Assembly: GCA_016215705.1 (NCBI GenBank) | Contig: JACRIR010000121.1 | Span: 1 to 39,906 of the forward strand | Source of the DNA: Candidatus Poribacteria bacterium | GTDB lineage: Bacteria > Abyssobacteria > SURF-5 | Direction of reading: 5' to 3' | DNA length: 39,906 nt | Part shown: positions 33,898 through 39,906 of the stretch, piece after piece | Numbering within the stretch: the first letter of the stretch is position 1 | Layout of the letters: each line of letters opens with the position of its first letter | Position numbers and translations under genes: made by a program | Notes under the pieces: model-generated | Seen by the model: only the letters and a program-made list of their open reading frames with translations | What the model was told of the DNA's origin: nothing | Databases searched by the model: none

Positions 33898-33955
33898 CAC
33901 CGGGTCCGGGCGACTTGAGCGGTCTGAAAAGGCTGCTCCCGCGCCAGACCCGGTG
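33898..33955 (+). repeat. Long GC-rich hairpin between pseudopilin genes
   Basis: CACCGGGTC (33898-33906) pairs perfectly with GACCCGGTG (33947-33955). Inside, GGCG pairs with CGCC and GAGC with GCTC. TATTATTAAG follows. It could be an attenuator or RNA-processing stem that sets different expression before and after it; the following run is A/T-mixed, not a T-tract. Confidence 0.5.
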
Positions 33956-33975
33956 TATTATTAAGCAAAAGACCG

Positions 33976-34000
33976 GAATCCGCAGATTTGCGCGGATTGG
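33976..34000 (+). repeat. CGCAGATTTGCGCGGATT dispersed repeat
   Basis: AATCCGCAGATTTGCGCGG followed by ATTGG. A close relative stands at 36672-36703 and a shorter one near 29861. Confidence 0.5.
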
Positions 34001-34037
34001 ACTACACCACGAAGACATCACGGAAAAAAAAGAGATG

Positions 34038-34107
34038 AACCACCAAGGTACGAAGACACAAAGTAAAGCAAAAGAAAAAGGAAAGTCTCTTTGATGCCTT
34101 GGTGGTT
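34038..34107. repeat. Solo inverted-repeat element (AACCACCAAGG arms)
   Basis: AACCACCAAGG (34038-34048) is perfectly inverted as CCTTGGTGGTT (34097-34107) around a 48-nt loop that is purine-rich on the left. ACCACGAAGACATCACGG (about 34005) abuts it on the left. Confidence 0.65.
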
Positions 34108-34120
34108 GAAATGCTTTTTG

Positions 34121-34156
34121 ATCAGTGAAAATCAGCGAAATCTGCGGATAAAAGAG
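34121..34156 (+). repeat. ATCAGTGAAAATCAGCG ... GCGGATAAAAG repeat before the second pseudopilin
   Basis: Ends three bases before the ATG at 34160. The near-identical 36868-36903 ends directly before the ATG at 36905. Its AAAAGAG may also act as ribosome site. Confidence 0.6.
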
Positions 34157-34159
34157 CCT

Positions 34160-34987
34160 ATGAAGAAACGCGGTTATACAATTGTCGAGATGATGGTGGT
34201 GCTGGCTATCATAGCGCTCATGATGGCCATAGTCGTCCCGCGTTTCGCAGTATCTCAAAAGGGCGTGGCGCTTAAGGGCGCTTCTCAGGAGGTGATGTCG
34301 GCGCTCCGCACCGCGCGCCGGCTGGCGATACTCGGCATAAGGGATATCAGCCAGGCGACCCAGATGTACGCGGTCGCGTTCGATATATATTCCGTTCCCG
34401 CCCGGTTCGCCGTCATTCGCAAGACGGGCTCGGCGAGCGATTGGAATTCGTGGCAGATTACTTATGATTTCAAGGACTTGCCGGAGAACATCGCGATCGC
34501 GGCGATCAACCAGCCCGGCTATACCGCGTTCAACGTGACCAGAACCGATGACAATACTCTTGATGGCGTCGAGGATTCTCTATCAAGCGACCTGATATGG
34601 AACCCACAGGCGCCTTCGGCCGGGAACGGGATCACGAATATTGTGTACCGGCTCGTAAAGTTCCGGCCCACGGGAACGGCAGACCCCGTCATAATCTATC
34701 TCTGGAACACAAAAGAGGGGAGACAGGAGATTCCGAATCCGACAGTCGGCATGACGCTCTCCAACTTGCACACACTCGGCGTGCCACCCGGCCTGCAACT
34801 CGACGATCTGAATGATCAACAAAGCTTCTTGCGGCTGCCGAGCGAGGTATCGACATTCGATTCGTACTACTACACGATCGTCGTCAGCTCGATAACCGGC
34901 AGCGTTACCGTCTACGATTATGCATGGGGTGAGGGCGGTGGAACAACGCCGAACATGAGATGGGACCGCAAGAAAGACGGATCGTAA
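34160..34987 (+). CDS. GspH/FimT-like minor pseudopilin
   Basis: A 275-residue prepilin-like protein with a short leader MKKRG|YTIVEMMVVLAIIALM, Glu5 present, and the GspH/FimT-type continuation QEVMSALRTARRLAILG, longer than the usual 170-200 residues. The body is predicted beta-rich and lacks the acidic loops seen in the other three. ATG 34160 is the only start with a normal leader. It is second in the operon, as H follows G in standard type II secretion loci. Repeat 34121-34156 directly precedes it. Confidence 0.85.
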   Translation: MKKRGYTIVEMMVVLAIIALMMAIVVPRFAVSQKGVALKGASQEVMSALRTARRLAILGIRDISQATQMYAVAFDIYSVPARFAVIRKTGSASDWNSWQITYDFKDLPENIAIAAINQPGYTAFNVTRTDDNTLDGVEDSLSSDLIWNPQAPSAGNGITNIVYRLVKFRPTGTADPVIIYLWNTKEGRQEIPNPTVGMTLSNLHTLGVPPGLQLDDLNDQQSFLRLPSEVSTFDSYYYTIVVSSITGSVTVYDYAWGEGGGTTPNMRWDRKKDGS

Positions 34988-35000
34988 GAAGAGGTTCGAA

Positions 35001-35592
35001 CACGAATGTCACCAATGGAACACGGATAGCATGAATGAATCAAGAAGAGGATTTGGATCACAAATATCACAAATGGAACGGATGACACGAATGGAAGTGA
35101 AATCTGAAAAAGAACTCCTCTGTGGAGATCTCTCATACGAAATTATTGGCGCGGCGATGGAAGTTCACAACGCTCTTGGGCCGGGATTTACTGAGAACAT
35201 TTATGAAGAAGCGCTTTGTGTTGAACTGGGAAACAGAAGGATCAAGCTCGATCGTCAGAAAGCCATCATGGTAAATTACAAAGGCGTTAATGTGGGCGAC
35301 TACGTTCTGGATATGATAGTCGAAGGCAGGATCATATTGGAACTCAAAGCTACCACAGAACATAGTCCCATCTTTGACGCACAGATTTACTCGTATTTGA
35401 GGGCCACTGGACTCAAGCTTGGGCTCTTGATAAATTTTGGAGCCCAAAAGCTGTCGCACAAGAGGATCGTGAATTGAATCCTTCTATTTCACATATTGGT
35501 TTTTCTCAAGACGAAGTTATTCGTGATATTCGTTCCATTCGTGTGATTCGTGATCCCTTTTCTTCTTCTTCCATTCGTGCGATTCGTGATCC
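35001..35592. mobile_element. Putative GxxExxY element 1 with nested inverted repeats
   Basis: The GxxExxY gene (35091-35477) lies between two tiers of inverted repeats. Inner arms 35055-35094 and 35517-35556 match at 31 of 40 positions when inverted (core AATGGAACG). Outer arms start CACGAATGTCACCAATGGAA (35001-35020) and are inverted within about 35563-35582 (17 of 20). Between the tiers the left side has a purine tract (AAGAAGAGG) and the right side its complement (CTTTTCTTCTTCTTCC). The gene's ATG lies in the left inner arm, and the right arms are read through as the leader of the next pseudopilin. Target duplications were not identified. Confidence 0.55.
35091..35477 (+). CDS. GxxExxY protein (PD-(D/E)XK nuclease-like), copy 1
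   Basis: A 128-residue protein of the GxxExxY family (Pfam PDDEXK_3-like). The name motif is G32-F-T-E35-N-I-Y38 in LGPGFTENIYEEAL, preceded by IGAAMEVHNALG. A nuclease-type triad is visible as D74 (YVLDMIV), E84 and K86 (IILELKAT), with the C-terminal YLRATGLKLGLLINFG. No substrate is established for the family. Base use is more A/T-rich than in the neighbours. It interrupts the pseudopilin operon, starts inside an inverted repeat, and its TGA overlaps the TTG opening the next frame. The second copy (39123-39494) is clearly diverged, so this is not a recent duplication. Confidence 0.85.
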   Translation: MEVKSEKELLCGDLSYEIIGAAMEVHNALGPGFTENIYEEALCVELGNRRIKLDRQKAIMVNYKGVNVGDYVLDMIVEGRIILELKATTEHSPIFDAQIYSYLRATGLKLGLLINFGAQKLSHKRIVN

Positions 35593-36661
35593 CGGTTTCA
35601 CCCTTCTGGAAGTTCTGATCTCGATGGCGATCATCGGGGTGGGCCTGATTGCGCTCGTGTCGTTGTTCCCGGTCGGGCTGCGCTCCTCGAGGCTCGCGGG
35701 CGACTTTACGACCGCTGCGCTCATCGGCCAGCAGGCGCTCGACAACATACGCGCCACGGCGCAGGTGTATGATCCGGCGGATATGTTCGACGAGGATAAC
35801 GACGGCGACCGATTCGACGATCCCAATGGCGACGGTCTCGGTTACTATGACCTTCCGATTTCCGCTGTGAAAGGCTTTCTCTCCCCTCTCCGGTTCCCCA
35901 CGGAGCCCACACAGTCGCAAACGTTGACAATAGAAATCACAGGCGTCGGCCCTCCTGCAACATTTTCGGTGACGAGTTCCATTTCGGGCGCTGTAGGCAC
36001 AGGATCGGCTGGCTCGCTTTTCACCTCGAGTGACAACGCAGTTGCATTCATCCTCTCTGACAACGTGGACGGTCCTGCTTTGACAGTGACCCCCGCCTAT
36101 TCGTCCCCGACGGACAGAAATTATGAAGAATTCGCCGTCGGCGACAAGATCGTTGTCAGCCTCGAGATGCGCGGAGGCAATCCCTATTATTGGTACGCGA
36201 TGCGCGCGCCAGTGACGGAGGATTTGGACCTCGATGGGATTCTCGACGGACGCCTCAATGACGGAACTGCGAACGGGACGCTCCGAAGCGCTCCACACAA
36301 TCAGGTGCAAGAGGACACCGGGCTTGATCTTCTGCCGGATTTCTGGGACCGGAACAACAACGGCTCATATCAGGCCGGGATCGATCAGCGGGGCGAATGG
36401 ACGCAGTCAGCGGCGCTTCCGGCTCCTCCCGCGGTCGAGATTGACTTACACGGCGACAACCGATATGCGTATGACACGACCACGGGATGGTGGCTAAGCC
36501 CCTTGGCCGAAGTTAATGCTGCCGGAACGGAAGGCAATGAGCAGATTGACGCATGGGACGACGATTCGATGCAGAAGGTGACGGTCACGGTTGGTTGGCG
36601 CGAGGGCAGCCAGGACCGCGCGGCCGTATTCAGCGCGTCGATAGCGAATCAGTACAGGTAA
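35474..36661 (+). CDS. GspI/PilV-like minor pseudopilin with a repeat-encoded leader
   Basis: Up to 395 residues; GspI is usually about 120-130. The mature part starts PG|FTLLEVLISMAIIGVGL with Glu5 and continues ALVSLFPVGLRSSRLAGDFT and ALIGQQALDNIRA. Acidic loops follow: DEDNDGDRFDD (about 106), DLDLDGILDG (about 252) and DRNNNGSYQAGID. The leader is written by ATTCGTGAT-type repeats and reads as IRDIRS, IRVIRDPF and IRAIRDP. The start may be TTG 35474, overlapping the GxxExxY stop, or GTG 35543, giving a 17-residue leader; neither has a clear ribosome site. The third of four pseudopilins, it is probably translated by coupling to the GxxExxY gene. Confidence 0.82.
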   Translation: MNPSISHIGFSQDEVIRDIRSIRVIRDPFSSSSIRAIRDPGFTLLEVLISMAIIGVGLIALVSLFPVGLRSSRLAGDFTTAALIGQQALDNIRATAQVYDPADMFDEDNDGDRFDDPNGDGLGYYDLPISAVKGFLSPLRFPTEPTQSQTLTIEITGVGPPATFSVTSSISGAVGTGSAGSLFTSSDNAVAFILSDNVDGPALTVTPAYSSPTDRNYEEFAVGDKIVVSLEMRGGNPYYWYAMRAPVTEDLDLDGILDGRLNDGTANGTLRSAPHNQVQEDTGLDLLPDFWDRNNNGSYQAGIDQRGEWTQSAALPAPPAVEIDLHGDNRYAYDTTTGWWLSPLAEVNAAGTEGNEQIDAWDDDSMQKVTVTVGWREGSQDRAAVFSASIANQYR

Positions 36662-36671
36662 GAAGAAGATG

Positions 36672-36903
36672 AATCCGCAGATTGCGCAGATTTACGCGGA
36701 TTTCGAGAATGAAGAAAGAGAAAGAAAAGAGGGATTTGGAATCACGGACTACACTGATTACAGGGATTCTGGGAAACGAGAAGAAGAAAAGGAAAAAAGT
36801 CATTAACCACGGATTCACACGGATTTTCACGGATTCTTGGGGAAGAAGGAAGAGAAAAGGTCTTGCTTGATCTGTGAGAATCAGCGTAATCAGCGGATAA
36901 AAG
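36672..36903 (+). repeat. Four-unit dispersed-repeat block between the third and fourth pseudopilins
   Basis: CGCAGATTGCGCAGATT (about 36676), AATCACGGACTACACTGATT (36740-36759), a triple ACACGGATT-like array starting TTAACCACGGATT (36803-36836), and GAGAATCAGCGTAATCAGCG then GATAAAAG (36868-36903). Each unit is followed by a purine-rich spacer such as GAGAAGAAGAAAAGG. There is no gene. Confidence 0.65.
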
Positions 36904-36904
36904 T

Positions 36905-38971
36905 ATGTATTTAATCCAAAATCCAAAATCCAAAATCCAAAATCAGAAGGGCTTTACACTTGTCGAGTTGCTGGTGGCCCTGGCCATAGCGTCCATACTC
37001 ATGCTCGGGCTCATCGCAGCGTTTCAGACGACCCAGCGCACGGCTGCCGTCGGAGAAGCGCGCGAGCAGATTTACCAGAACGCCCGCGTTGCGCTCGACC
37101 TTATGGCGCGGGAGATCAAGGGCGCCTATATCGACAACCGCAACCGCGACCTCGTTTTTGTGAGCGCCGACGGATTGGGGGGACGGGGGAACAGCATCCT
37201 TCAATATGACCCGGCCAATCCTACCAACTCCGCTTCATGGGTACTCGGCCTGGGCAATGCACAGACTCCGCACGGAATTGACCCGACAGGGCCATTAGTA
37301 TTTTACCTCTACGCTGACAGAACTTTTGGAAGTCCGATATTCACGGACCGCACGGTCAAAGCGCTAGGCGCTAATGGATTCCCGGCGCCTGACCTTCGGC
37401 CCGGCCCGCCGGACCGACTCGATTTTGCATGTCTCACGGCCAATTACCCGGGCAATACCGGGAACGAATCCCGCCTGGCTGAAGTGCGGTACATCGTCAC
37501 GACGGAGACTTTCGTTGATGACGTTGACAATGACCGCGCTGACGGTGCGGATAGCGCCGACAACGATCCCCCTGGCTCAGGCGCTATGGGTCTCGGCGAC
37601 ATGATAGCCATGAATCCGCAGTACCGAACCGAGGATTTTAACGAGACCACAGGAAAGATAAAAGGGCTCTCACTGTTCCAAATTCGGCGCGCCCTCGATA
37701 TCTCTCCGGATAAGAATCCGTTTTCGGTTTCCGATATTCCGATCTGTAGTTCTCCTCCTTGTCCTCCGGGAGCATTTACTCCTGTGGATCCGAATGGCCG
37801 CTATCCGGACCGCAATCTAGCAGATTTCGAGACCACGAACAACGGCGAAAACATCGGTTCTTATATTTATGACTTGCAGTTGGAGTTCTACGGAAGAATC
37901 GCCATTGCGCTCGATGCCGGCGGCGCACCCGAAGTTTGGGGTGTTGGGTGGGACTATCAGGATGTGAGAGGAGAAGACGTAGGAACCGACTGCGGCGGGA
38001 CATTGGGAGCGGGCGACCAGGGGGCGCAGGCTGTAAACGTAGGAACCGTACAAGTGACGCGGGGCAGCACTTCCGTGACCGGCACTGGCACGGCATGGGT
38101 AGCCGGCCTCGCCGGAGGCGTCTTTTTCATTTGGCCGACGAGCGCAACTGAGTTTGACGTTACGGACCCGGACAATAAGGTATATACAATCGCGTCGGTC
38201 GCCGGCGCCACCTCTCTGACTCTGGATAGACCGTACGAGGAAGCTGACGCCACTGGTCTGGCATACCGCATCATCGAGCCGACACAGGCGAATGGCATTC
38301 TGGATGGAGTAGGCACAGCGAACTCGGAAGACCGTGGCGCTGACGGGCTTGGTGACGGACTTCCAGGCGCGCCTTTGGATGACGAGCTCGACGACGGAAG
38401 CGGCATCCCGAATAACGTGAGCGATAATGATGGCGTAACTGACGAACCAAGCGTAGGACAAGGCAATGGCAGACTCGATAGCCGCGTGATGGGTATATGG
38501 GATAGCCGCTCGCCCGACCCGAGGAATCCAAGGAGAGCGGCGGAACTTGACGGGGTAGATAATGACAGTGATTCAGGCATGGTGGCAGGAGGCGGCCTTG
38601 GCAATGACACTGTCGACAATGACAGTGATGGTGTTGTTGATGATCGAACGGCCGCTTTCGTCGATGGCGCAAACAATGTCGCATATGCTTCTCCCGAAGC
38701 TAATGATCCTGCCACAACCGGTACCGACGAGACAAATGATCTTGTCGATGATGATGACTTGAACGGTACGCCGGGTGACGACGGCATAGCGGACGACCGG
38801 TTCTATGAGCCTGCGGGCAAGCCGGAGGGGATTGACGAACCGGACGAGGCGAGCCCGAATGACGATACTCTGCCGAAGGCGGTGCGGATAACCATAGCGG
38901 TATCGGACTCGCAGCAGTCGCTTGAGCCGGTGGTGCTGAGCACCACGGTGTGGCTCTCAACGGCCAAGTAA
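36905..38971 (+). CDS. GspJ/PilW-like minor pseudopilin, very large, repeat-encoded leader
   Basis: 688 residues; GspJ is usually about 200. The mature start is KG|FTLVELLVALAIASILM, followed by AREQIYQNARVALDLMAREI, which is typical of GspJ/PilW. The leader MYLIQNPKSKIQNQK is encoded by a seven-base tandem repeat (36913-36944). Acidic Asp/Asn/Gly-rich loops dominate about 195-225 and 480-670 (VDNDSDSG, VDNDSDGVVDD, DLNGTPGDDGIADD). At about 380-450 there is an inserted beta module, VGTVQVTRGSTSVTGTGTAW then SVAGATSLTLDRPY, like that of phage tail or baseplate proteins. The stop codon overlaps an AACCACGGATT repeat. It is probably the operon's fourth component; no GspK-like gene is seen within the window. 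Confidence 0.85.
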   Translation: MYLIQNPKSKIQNQKGFTLVELLVALAIASILMLGLIAAFQTTQRTAAVGEAREQIYQNARVALDLMAREIKGAYIDNRNRDLVFVSADGLGGRGNSILQYDPANPTNSASWVLGLGNAQTPHGIDPTGPLVFYLYADRTFGSPIFTDRTVKALGANGFPAPDLRPGPPDRLDFACLTANYPGNTGNESRLAEVRYIVTTETFVDDVDNDRADGADSADNDPPGSGAMGLGDMIAMNPQYRTEDFNETTGKIKGLSLFQIRRALDISPDKNPFSVSDIPICSSPPCPPGAFTPVDPNGRYPDRNLADFETTNNGENIGSYIYDLQLEFYGRIAIALDAGGAPEVWGVGWDYQDVRGEDVGTDCGGTLGAGDQGAQAVNVGTVQVTRGSTSVTGTGTAWVAGLAGGVFFIWPTSATEFDVTDPDNKVYTIASVAGATSLTLDRPYEEADATGLAYRIIEPTQANGILDGVGTANSEDRGADGLGDGLPGAPLDDELDDGSGIPNNVSDNDGVTDEPSVGQGNGRLDSRVMGIWDSRSPDPRNPRRAAELDGVDNDSDSGMVAGGGLGNDTVDNDSDGVVDDRTAAFVDGANNVAYASPEANDPATTGTDETNDLVDDDDLNGTPGDDGIADDRFYEPAGKPEGIDEPDEASPNDDTLPKAVRITIAVSDSQQSLEPVVLSTTVWLSTAK
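36913..36944 (+). repeat. Seven-base tandem repeat inside a prepilin leader
   Basis: AATCCAA repeats about 4.5 times with a 7-base period inside the coding sequence, writing QNPKSKIQN. Because seven is not a multiple of three, gain or loss of one unit would shift the frame. Confidence 0.75.
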
Positions 38972-39022
38972 ACCACGGATTCAATATGGGCTTGGGGTAA
39001 AGAAGAAGAAAAGAAGAAGAGT

Positions 39023-39743
39023 TATTAACCACGGATTTTCACGGATTTCAGAAAGAAGAAAAAGAAGAGAACATAAGACTGCGGATTCAGGAAAAGAGTA
39101 ATTCACAGATAAGGGGATATGATTGAGTAAATTGCTGTATGAAGACCTCAGTGGAAAAGTGATTGGCGCGGCGATGGAGGTTCATTCGACTCTGGGTCCG
39201 GGCTTCTTGGAGAGTGTATATGAAGAAGCCCTTGCTTATGAGATGCAATTGCAGCGCGTTGCTTTCGAGCGTCAAAAAGCGCTGCCTGTTTATTACAAGG
39301 ATAGACAAGTCAAAGAGTTCTTCTGCGATTTCTGGATTGACGGGAAGATCATGGTTGAAATAAAGGCATTGAAAACGCTGACGACATCTGAAGAAGCTCA
39401 ACTAATGAACTATTTGAAAGCAACTGGCGTGAAACTTGGTATGCTCCTGAATTTCGGAGAAGCGTCACTCAAGTTCAAAAGGCTCATTGTTTAATCCATG
39501 CTTTGCTTTGGAAGAATCCGTGGTTAATAAGTGGTTTCTTGATTTCTTTTTCTTCTTGTTTTTTCGGTAGACAAAGGGCTTTTGATCCGTGAGAATCCGT
39601 GGTTGAGAAAAGATTCTTTTTTGACCTTGTTTATGAGAAATATCCGTGTGAATCCGTGGTTAATAAATCAGTTTCCGTTTCTCTTTCTTCTTGCTTTTTC
39701 GGTAAACGAGAGGTCTTTAATCCGTGAAAATCCGTGGTTAATA
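39023..39743. mobile_element. Putative GxxExxY element 2 with perfect 25-bp inverted repeats
   Basis: TATTAACCACGGATTTTCAC and the next five bases (39023-39047) are perfectly inverted at 39719-39743. The GxxExxY gene 39123-39494 lies between them. Purine tracts stand on the left (AAGAAGAAAAGAAGAAGAG) and pyrimidine tracts on the right (TTTCTTTTTCTTCTTG). The arms are of the CACGGATT type, whereas element 1 uses the CACGAAT type. Further copies lie inside the right flank, so the true boundary is unsure. Confidence 0.5.
39123..39494 (+). CDS. GxxExxY protein (PD-(D/E)XK nuclease-like), copy 2
   Basis: A 123-residue GxxExxY protein. The motif is G27-F-L-E30-S-V-Y33 in LGPGFLESVYEEAL after VIGAAMEVHSTLG. 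The nuclease-like triad D69 (FFCDFWI), E79 and K81 (MVEIKAL) has the same ten-residue D-to-E spacing as copy 1, and YLKATGVKLGMLLNFG is the shared C-terminal block. Elsewhere the two differ at roughly half of positions. The start is TTG 39123 with AAGGGGA upstream; ATG 39119 is out of frame. It is more A/T-rich than the pseudopilins before it and sits between inverted CACGGATT-type repeats. Confidence 0.85.
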   Translation: MSKLLYEDLSGKVIGAAMEVHSTLGPGFLESVYEEALAYEMQLQRVAFERQKALPVYYKDRQVKEFFCDFWIDGKIMVEIKALKTLTTSEEAQLMNYLKATGVKLGMLLNFGEASLKFKRLIV

Positions 39744-39775
39744 GGTCAGTTTCCGTTTCTTTTTCTTATAGCGGA
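39515..39775 (-). repeat. Array of ATCCGTGGTTAATA-type repeats
   Basis: Four copies of the AATCCGTGGTT core in one orientation (39515, 39594, 39651 and 39729), spaced 57-79 bp. A roughly 60-bp direct repeat is visible, 39549-39608 against 39684-39743 (TTTCTTCTTG, TTTTTCGGTA, ATCCGTGA and AATCCGTGG blocks shared). TCAGTTTCCGTTTCT also occurs twice (39668 and 39746). Nothing else is seen in 39495-39832. Confidence 0.7.
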
Positions 39776-39832
39776 CCCGATTTACTTGGACAGGGAGAAT
39801 AGTGTAGGCTGAATGTCCAAGGAGGTAAGCGG

Positions 39833-39906
39833 ATGAGCAAGGGAGAGCAGCAAGAAGGGGGCGCGCTGGCTGGAACGGAAGGAGGCCGTAGGCCGACTGG
39901 AGTTCC
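39833..39906 (+). CDS. Start of an unidentified gene cut by the window edge, possibly frameshifted
   Basis: ATG 39833 follows a very strong AAGGAGG at 7 bp, so a gene starts here. Its frame gives MSKGEQQEGGALAGTEGG. If one G of the GGGGG run is dropped, the frame becomes MSKGEQQEGARWLERKEAVG, which reads more like a real N-terminus and faintly recalls transposase helix-turn-helix starts. Only 74 bases are visible, so no product is named. Confidence 0.4.
   Translation, partial: MSKGEQQEGGALAGTEGGRRPTGV

Noticed and set aside
37957-38787. 276-residue minus-strand Ser/Pro-rich frame
   Set aside because: Reverse reading of the acidic loops in the GspJ-like gene; low complexity.
39515-39775. Regularly spaced repeats considered as a CRISPR array
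   Set aside because: Repeats are degenerate, differ in length, have irregular spacing (57-79 bp) with mutually similar spacers, occur in both orientations elsewhere, and no cas gene is present.

Overview
The window looks like chromosomal DNA of an uncultivated diderm bacterium. The basis is bacterial housekeeping genes (rpoN, rpmE, prfA, prmC, radC, thyX), a phosphatidylserine/phosphatidylethanolamine pathway (pssA, psd), lipoproteins and a type II secretion/type IV pilin-like pseudopilin cluster. Base composition is moderately GC-rich by eye. The set (archease/RtcB, ThyX instead of ThyA, a VanZ-like protein, DUF4091/GH123-like hydrolase, NodU/DUF5989 remnants, GxxExxY proteins and CACGGATT-type dispersed repeats) recalls metagenome lineages such as Omnitrophota, Hydrogenedentota or Abyssubacteria. 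The sequence alone does not settle the phylum. No rRNA, tRNA or CRISPR array was seen.

Layout. 1-1453: 3' part of rpoN (sigma-54). 1508-2534 (minus): a decayed surface-modification locus with an intact DUF5989 gene, a carbamoyltransferase that has lost most of its middle, and the N-terminus of a probable SGNH hydrolase. 2930-6084: glycosyltransferase GT2, a membrane glycosyltransferase and a YdjC/HpnK deacetylase, probably a glycolipid operon. 6115-9322: a sensorless histidine kinase, a secreted HEAT-repeat protein and a CheY-like regulator, with two good divergent sigma-70 promoters between the last two. 9478-10534: a double zinc-ribbon protein and a methyltransferase. 11041-13965: archease, rtcB, a Mth938-type protein and a macro-domain protein. 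14088-19458: three tightly coupled genes: a solute-binding protein fused to a GH123/DUF4091-like hydrolase, a VanZ-like protein and a sulfatase-family protein. 19500-25859 (minus): rpmE, thyX, prfA, prmC, radC, psd, pssA and a TPR lipoprotein. 25994-29833: creatininase family, TerB-like, a 2-hydroxyacyl-CoA dehydratase-like protein and a second TPR lipoprotein.

30088-39494 is the most unusual part. A GAF-AAA+-Fis sigma-54 activator is followed by tandem direct repeats 22 bp apart, a consensus sigma-54 promoter (31932-31947) and four oversized pseudopilin genes in G-H-I-J order. Their intergenic spaces are packed with short dispersed repeats (CACGGATT, CACGAAT, CGCAGATT and CCACCAAGG types), often as inverted pairs. 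Two diverged GxxExxY (PD-(D/E)XK-like) genes each lie between inverted copies of a different repeat type. In two pseudopilins the cleavable leader peptide is itself encoded by repeat DNA. I infer a GxxExxY-linked repeat or mobile-element system that has spread through the pseudopilin operon. Functional claims about it are hypotheses.

How the parts could work together: RpoN plus the activator would drive the pseudopilin operon, and the TPR lipoprotein just upstream, with a PilP/GspC-like C-terminal region, may belong to the same envelope machine. The other blocks are ordinary housekeeping, RNA-repair and glycan-processing units.
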